A program made the translations under genes and the position numbers. From contig CAJNOJ010000104.1 of assembly GCA_905250025.1 (NCBI GenBank), forward strand, positions 248,001-312,000: 64,000 bases of DNA. The letters run 5' to 3'. This document shows positions 58,055 through 64,000 of the stretch, piece after piece (the stretch's first letter is position 1; each line of letters begins with the position of its first letter). Below the pieces are notes generated by a model. It did not search any database, was not told the origin of the DNA, and worked only from the letters and a program-made list of their open reading frames with translations. This DNA comes from Adineta ricciae. Its lineage: Eukaryota; Rotifera; Eurotatoria; Adinetida; Adinetidae.

Positions 58055-60202
58055 TCAGGATACATTGGTAAGTTTCAGGCCATCTTCAATAATTGTTACC
58101 AAGCGCTGACCTTCAGCTGATTCTGGGACTTCATTTTCGTAGATATTACCGAATACGACTAGACGAAGTAAACTGACCGCTTCTACAAGAAAAAGAAACT
58201 AGTACATGAATGTAAATGAAAGATTCGTTTCGTACCGTAATAATCTTCGGGTACATCGACCATATATACTTCAAAAGTGACCAGAAAAAGAAGTAAAGCT
58301 TGTTTTAACATTCCTTGACCTGTCGCTAATTCACAAAGAGGCTTTCGCCCATAAAAAAGAAAGTAGGATGATGTTCCGTTCACAAAATCCATAACAGTTA
58401 AACGCAAATGACTGCTATCATCGGTTTCTTTATCGGTTCCTTTGGGTCCGTCAGCCTAGAAGATTGGAATAAATAAAACACATACAAAATTCACTCTGCA
58501 CAACTGACTTGCTTATTTTGGATGATAAAACTACAATTCAATGTACGACACAATTGTGTTAAACATAAACGATAGGTTAAATCCATATTCTCTCGTTTTC
58601 TTATCGCAAAGTGTTTGGTTAATATATCGAGTACGAGACCGATGGTTTTACTAAACGATGAAATGTGTCTTCCACGTAAAAGACCGTATTCACCAGTCAA
58701 CTAGACAAAAGTTTTTCGTCAATTTACGAACTTCTCCGACAAAGAAGAATACGCTTACGAATTCTTTTCCAGCCATGAACGGCAATTCCTGTAAAATTCC
58801 GTAGAGATTTAGATCAGCATTGTTACTTAACCATTCTCGTCGACGAGTATGCGTCTTGGACAAATATTGCTTGTAGAGAGTAGAAAATTGAACTTGTCCT
58901 TGAATCTGACGAAGTTTAGCAGTAATTGCATCGTAATAGGCATCGTCTAATTTAACGGGAAATGATCAGTTTTTGTTTGAATTCATGGCTATGGCGATAG
59001 ACTTACTGTTTTGATGAATTCGATTATCGTTTTTTTCAACTCGACCGGATTTCGCACGGATTTTTTGACGCATGTTACGCATCTTGATCGACAATTTACG
59101 GCATAGTAAAGCCTAGAGAAGACCAATGCTTCGAAATTGAAAGAAAAGGTAAACTTGATGTCGTACTTCAGGTTTAAGATGATTGCCTTTTTCAGCCAGA
59201 CAAGGATACTTTTTAATTAACGCTAGACCAATTTTACGATACTCTCGACCAGTTTTCAACTGTGGATATGTTTTCATAAAGAATTCCGCTGTTTCATTGA
59301 TAAACTCTTGCAAGACTTGGGCAGCTTGTCCTAAGAGAAATCGAATTCGATCGTTTGCATTGAAATTTTACAGAGTACAAACCATTCTCTAGACATGTTT
59401 GGACGCGCTCTGAAAGTTCGGGTAGTTGAGGCGGGTGTGGAATTGGCGCGTAACAACGAACTCGTCCACCGGACCGAGAAACAGGTGTTATTGCACTTCC
59501 ACTCTCTTCATCTTCACCCATCAAACTCATGTTTGGTGTATACAATGTGCCACGCTAAATGCCGTAAAAGTTTTATTCATAGAGAGTAGAATAAGTAGGA
59601 AAATATATACTCGTTCGGGAACGGGAATCCATTCTGGATCTTCAAATTGAATCTACAACAATAAATGCTTGAAATCGTGCGAAATTCAAATATTTATTCG
59701 ATCTTACGTCAACAAACTCATCTTCGCTTTTCATCGAATATTCCATGGAATCATTAGGTTCCATTTTTGCCATTCGACTCACTGTTCCAAAACGTTTCTT
59801 TCCCTCCAACTTCGGCCGCTTAAGATAACTATTTCGTCGATGAGTATCTTCCTCGTCATCCGTCGACGCTTCATCAATTTCGTTATTGGTTCGAATAGTG
59901 GTGACATTCGATGACGAAAGCAGGCCACTAGAAGCTGTTGCACTTTTATTGCTTGTGGGGGTCGAATGAATCTTTCGAATATGAATTTTAAATCGAGCAA
60001 CAGATAGAAATGTCTCTTCACAACCATCCACTGGACACGCTACTTCGACTTCTTCGTCGCGATGCCGAATATCCAAATGTTCAACGTAAGCCTGAAGACT
60101 TCGCGGATAGATATTGCATATTGTACAATGAAGTACACGTTGACTCGATGCGGAAGATGTTGGACTATGGTAATCAACAAGACTAACACGATTTAATGAC
60201 AT
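58055..60202 (-). CDS. C2H2 zinc-finger protein with SAMD3-like C-terminal domain
   Basis: About eight exons. The start MSLNRVSLVDYHSPTSSASS directly follows a CGTTTTTAG acceptor. Two C2H2 fingers lie at about residues 26-85: LHCTICNIYPRSLQAYVEHL...H-x4-H and ACPVDGCEETFLSVARFKIH. A Ser/acidic linker with a basic RPKLEGKKR leads to INETAEFFMKTYPQLKTGRE and YRKIGLALIKKYPCLAEKGN, then to a basic MRNMRQKIRAKSG. This helical block resembles a region in vertebrate SAMD3-like and related uncharacterised proteins, some thought to derive from mobile elements. The C-terminal half (YGILQELPFMAGKEF; SSYFLFYGRKPLCELATG) resembles the same group, ending LKLTNVS. The function is unknown; a DNA-binding, possibly domesticated-transposon origin is inference. 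Confidence 0.7.
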
Positions 60203-60672
60203 CTAAAAACGTGAAACTATAATTCGCGCATTTGAAACAAACTTTTCTTTTGACCACATTAATGGTTTCAGTATAAGATCGTTTTTTTATGTAAAATGGA
60301 AAAAACTAAGCATCTATGCTTCAGAATAGAGGATGCATAAGTGCGCATACAATGGATGCACTACTATGACCGATAAAAGAATCAACCAATAGGATATAAT
60401 GATTTTCGCATTGGTGACATCTGACGTAAACATTCATCATTGAATATTAGCACCCCTAACGACATGTTGTGAAGATGAGTCACTCTTTCGGGGCTTACGA
60501 TGATGAGATATTTCTTCATAATATTATCAGAAGAATAGACAATTGTTCATTCTACGAGAGAACAAACTTATATTTTGAAAAACTATTGAGTTTTTATTGA
60601 TGAAATGTCAACCTACAGAGCAATTCTCTCCTCCCAAAGACATCGTTTAAATCTTGCTTCACTATTTTAGAT
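60203..60672. other. Divergent promoter region between the zinc-finger gene and TRMT10A
   Basis: 470 nt, no ORF of interest. It ends in a CACTATTTTAG acceptor 2 nt before the TRMT10A ATG, so a leader exon for that gene may lie here or come in trans. Confidence 0.5.
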
Positions 60673-61632
60673 ATGTCAAACGAAGCAGAACCGACACTAG
60701 CCGCTAGCACGACAATAACGGCAGCGACTGACATCGATAAACCATCATCTCTCTCTAAAAACCAGCAGCGTAAACAGAAACGGTATGAATTGATGCTCGA
60801 ACGACGTAAATCTAAACGAAAGGAAGAAAAAGCTAAACAGAAGCAACGTCGTCTGGAAAAATTAAAGAATGCTCCTGAACAATCCTTGATCACTCGTCAC
60901 AGTCTCAAAAACAATCGGATGGAAAATTCTTCGTGCCGCATTCGAATCTGTATTGATTGTCGATACGATTCCTTGATGAGTGATAAAGATGTTGGTAGTC
61001 TGCAAAAACAAATCTCCTTTAGTTATTCATCCAATCGTCGTCTGTCAGCGCCATGTCAATTCTATCTGACGAATGTCGACGGTCAATTAGAAAGACGTCT
61101 TACAGCAAATAGTGTCAAAAATTGGGACATACATATGCGAAATGAACCCATCGAACAAGTCTTTCCACACGAGGACATACTCTATTTAACAAGCGAATCA
61201 GAAAATGTATTAAGTAGTACTGAACCACTCGATGAACGGACAGTATATGTGATTGGTGGTATTGTGGATCACAATTCAAGAAAAGGTCTCTGTTATCAAT
61301 TAGCACTGGCAAACAAATGGCGACATGCGCGTTTACCAATCGATGAATTTATCAAAATGAATACACGTCGTGTACTTGCTTGTAATCATGTTCTGGAAAT
61401 ACTTTTGAATTATATTCAATTAGGAGATTGGAAGAAAGCATTCGAACAGAACATACCGAAAAGAAAACAAGTTACAGAAGAGATAGATGCGAGTAGTAAT
61501 GGCGATGATGATGATGATGTGCCGAAAACTGTCTCGCCAACTCATCCGCAAGATCCGAAACCTTGTGCTGAAATTCATGAAAGACGAGGAGAAGTTGATG
61601 AAGGAGAAGATCCACCGCAGCTTCCTTCATGA
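60673..61632 (+). CDS. TRMT10A: tRNA (guanine-9-N1) methyltransferase
   Basis: Single-exon 319-aa SPOUT-type methyltransferase (human TRMT10A 339 aa). The N-terminus is Lys/Arg-rich (LSKNQQRKQKRYELMLERRK), as in the family. The catalytic domain shows ICIDCRYDSLMSDKDVGSLQ, APCQFYLTNVDGQLERRL, WDIHMRNEPIEQVFPHEDIL and YLTSESENVL. The SAM-binding part is VYVIGGIVDHNSRKGLCYQL, then RLPIDEFIKMNTRRVLACNH (with the catalytic-site Asp) and LEILLNYIQLGDWKKAF. The acidic tail is disordered. TRMT10A methylates guanosine 9 of tRNAs using SAM. The gene ends only 49 nt before the LRRC40 ATG. Confidence 0.94.
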   Translation: MSNEAEPTLAASTTITAATDIDKPSSLSKNQQRKQKRYELMLERRKSKRKEEKAKQKQRRLEKLKNAPEQSLITRHSLKNNRMENSSCRIRICIDCRYDSLMSDKDVGSLQKQISFSYSSNRRLSAPCQFYLTNVDGQLERRLTANSVKNWDIHMRNEPIEQVFPHEDILYLTSESENVLSSTEPLDERTVYVIGGIVDHNSRKGLCYQLALANKWRHARLPIDEFIKMNTRRVLACNHVLEILLNYIQLGDWKKAFEQNIPKRKQVTEEIDASSNGDDDDDVPKTVSPTHPQDPKPCAEIHERRGEVDEGEDPPQLPS

Positions 61633-61681
61633 TTCTGTTCAGTGTTGATTTCTTGCGTTTTTTTTGTTATTCTAGATATAA

Positions 61682-64000
61682 ATGGCATCATCATCGTCAT
61701 CGATGAAACGTCAGCCACCTCTTCGACCTTCATCTACGACGAATCGAGCAGTTCGAGGGATTGAAAAACGTGTCAACAATCTTGCTTTATCTAATGAGCA
61801 AAACGATGATGAACACGCAATTGCAAGTGGTAAACAAGTCCCACGTAGTTATCTACTCAAATTAATCAAAGGATCGCGTACAAATGGGGTACTTAACTTA
61901 GCATCACGTGGTTTGACCGAAGGTAAGTTTGAAATCGGTATATTGACGTAGAATTCAACTGGGATTTATTTAGTTCCAAGAGAAATCTTCCAAGATGACA
62001 TTGTAGAAGATGAAAATCAACAACAACCAAAAGCAAAAACACCAGATTTTTCTCAAAGCGCTTCGGAAGGCTGGTGGACGCGTGAACCACTCAAAACACT
62101 CGATTTATCATCAAACTCGTTGGCTACACTTCCAAATGAAATCGAATTATTAGATTACTTGATCGTCCTTAACGTATGTCATGCGCCTTTGTATCTCATC
62201 CGATTATTCCCAACGTTTTCCCTTTCCTTACAGATTCATAATAATCAACTATCAACAATACCTGACTCGATACGACGTTTGAGATTATTGGAGAAACTCG
62301 TTCTCAGTCAAAATGAGTTAACTACATTACCAGATGGACTCTTCTACTGCTCATCACTTCTCTACTTGAATCTATCGCGTAATCATCTAACTAAAGTATC
62401 CAATAAAATTGGCGATCTCTCCTATCTTCAAGAACTGGTATGACTTTATCGATCCTGTTAACATTTATTTCCGATTTCATGTTTGTTCAGGATTTATCGG
62501 AGAATGACTTCGAAGTCTTTCCCAAACAACTTGGATACTTGACGAAATTAACTAAATTAACAATTGCAAAGAACCGTCTTCGTGCACTTCCAAATGAATT
62601 CGGCGCTCTCTATAGTATAATTATCCACTTCGAAATTCTAAATAACCTTCTTGTCCTGTAGATCTTCGATCATTCGACATGAGTCATAACCAAGTGACAC
62701 AGTTACCTGAAAGTTTCGGAGATTTAATCAATCTCGAAGAAGTCTATGCGAATGCCAATCGATTAGCAGTTTTTCCATGTTTTAATCAATGTGCAAGATT
62801 AAAAGTACATTGAAACCGTTTGTATAAATCATCTATACTCAGTTCATCTTCCAGGAAATTCATCTGGCTGATAACCAATTGACTGAGATAGCCGATAGTC
62901 AACTTGAACCGCTTTTATCCTTGATTTCGCTCAACGTTCGTGGCAATAAAATACGAGTTCTTCCGGAACAAGTTGCACTCTTGCCAAATTTAGAAAGACT
63001 CGATGTGACAAACAATGAACTTGCTGAGTGAGTTACACCAATGTTCTTTCAATGAAGATTTCGCTCTGATGTTTTTAGTTTACCCTCGAAAATCGCTTTG
63101 AACAAGAAAATGAAGAGCATCAGCATTATTGGAAATCCTCTAGGAAAGATTCGTAAAGATGTTATTCGTGTAAGTGATACGAGAATTGCGTAACTGATCA
63201 TCTATTATCTGTCTGTAGCTTGGAACAGAAGCGATAATGAAGTATCTTCGTAATCGCTTGACAATTGATGATGGAAATGGTGGTGGTGATAGTGATGAAA
63301 AGAAAACATTTGACATTCCCAAATCAGCAGAAACTGAAGACGAAAGAAAACGTCGTTTATATACCGAACATCATGTGGTACGAAGCACAGGAACATTTGA
63401 TTTGAGGTAAGAAGAAAGAATACTCTTGTGATTGCATGTGTTTCAACGCTTATTTTAGTCATAAAAATGTATCAAGTCTATCGGATGAATCAATTGAACT
63501 TATTTCGAAGGAGAAACCGTCTCATGTAAATTTATCGAAAAATAAATTCACCGGAATGCCTGTTGCGTAAGTTATTCTCCCAATTCATCTAATAATAGTC
63601 CGTGTATTTTTCAAGTTAGTCGAAAAAAGTGTAAGAAGGTGAGATAATGTAGTTCAACTTAACCAGAAATAAAGGTGACGGATGTTTTTTAACAATGTGG
63701 TGACGGAGAAAGACGAATTGCTGTAGAATGATATTCTACTTTTGAATCCATCTAGATTGGTGAACTTGTCTGAATATCTACTTCATTTGGATATGTCAGC
63801 AAATGGATTATTGCAACTGAATTCTGAAGTTGGTCGATTGAAAGAATTACGCTTTTTGGATTTGAGGTAGGAAAACAAGAACTTCATCGAGATAATTCAT
63901 CATTTCGTTGATCTTAGTACAAATCGTCTGACAGATCTTCCAGTGGAACTCAGTTCACTTGATAAATTACAAATTATAAACTTATCAATGAATAAGTACG
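61682..64000 (+). CDS. LRRC40: LRRC40-type leucine-rich repeat protein (3' end outside the window)
   Basis: The start MASSSSSMKRQPPLRPSSTT lies 6 nt after a GTTATTCTAG acceptor. KQVPRSYLLKLIKGSRTNGV and LNLASRGLTEVPREIF match the LRRC40 N-terminus, as does GWWTREPLKTLDLSSNSLAT (WW-E-LTKL in vertebrates). Tandem LRRs follow (IHNNQLSTIPDSIRRLRLLE, LDLSENDFEVFPKQLGYL, LDVTNNELADLPSKIALN). The mid-protein segment KMKSISIIGNPLGKIRKDVI then LGTEAIMKYLRNRL is the family's characteristic break between LRR blocks. A second block begins near 63490 and is still open at 64000. Introns are 50-180 nt. Function is poorly known; LRR scaffolds bind partner proteins. The 3' end is missing. Confidence 0.92.

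Overview
This is a gene-dense eukaryotic chromosome segment, most likely from a bdelloid rotifer (Adineta/Rotaria type). The signs are AT-rich DNA, very short introns (mostly 48-70 nt, GT...AG), intergenic gaps often below 400 nt, metazoan genes (NKX6 homeobox, nicastrin, WDR47, HGSNAT), no recognisable transposon, a short TGTGGG-like array (the repeat described for bdelloid telomeres), and splice acceptors sitting directly on start codons, which fits the spliced-leader trans-splicing known in rotifers. The assignment is an inference from reading; no search was run. Multi-exon models were joined by hand from splice signals, reading phase and family resemblance; they are predictions.

Left part (1-24.4 kb), mostly minus strand: the 5' end of an unknown proline-rich gene; nicastrin with no intron in its coding region; a TMEM216/TMEM80-like ciliary protein (+); an NKX6 homeobox gene whose DNA-recognition helix is largely encoded by a 17-nt microexon; a theta-class glutathione S-transferase divergent from a small membrane ORF; WDR47; and two tandem CUL1-type cullins, one conserved and one divergent.

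Middle (24.4-42 kb): XPR1 and PIGU head to tail (+); a NICE-3/C1orf43 family gene and sulfiredoxin (-); a long coiled-coil gene, an ARIH2-type RBR ligase without the N-terminal UBA-like region, HGSNAT, and an APLF homologue with FHA, Ku-binding motif and two PBZ fingers (+).

Right part (42-64 kb): a CHD1L/ALC1 remodeller that keeps its macro domain and gains a C-terminal BRCT domain; a two-cysteine secreted-peptide precursor and FBXO36 (-); a compact TOPBP1-like BRCT protein followed 100 nt later by a Tudor protein (+); an NHE8-type exchanger, an unidentified helical protein and a C2H2/SAMD3-like protein (-); TRMT10A followed 49 nt later by LRRC40, which runs off the window (+).

Two themes join these genes. 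Three DNA-damage factors (APLF, CHD1L-BRCT, TOPBP1) lie within about 11 kb; two of them read poly(ADP-ribose), which is notable in a lineage known for surviving massive DNA breakage. Ubiquitin ligase parts are also frequent (two CUL1 genes, FBXO36, ARIH2). Several same-strand pairs are so close that polycistronic transcription resolved by trans-splicing is plausible.
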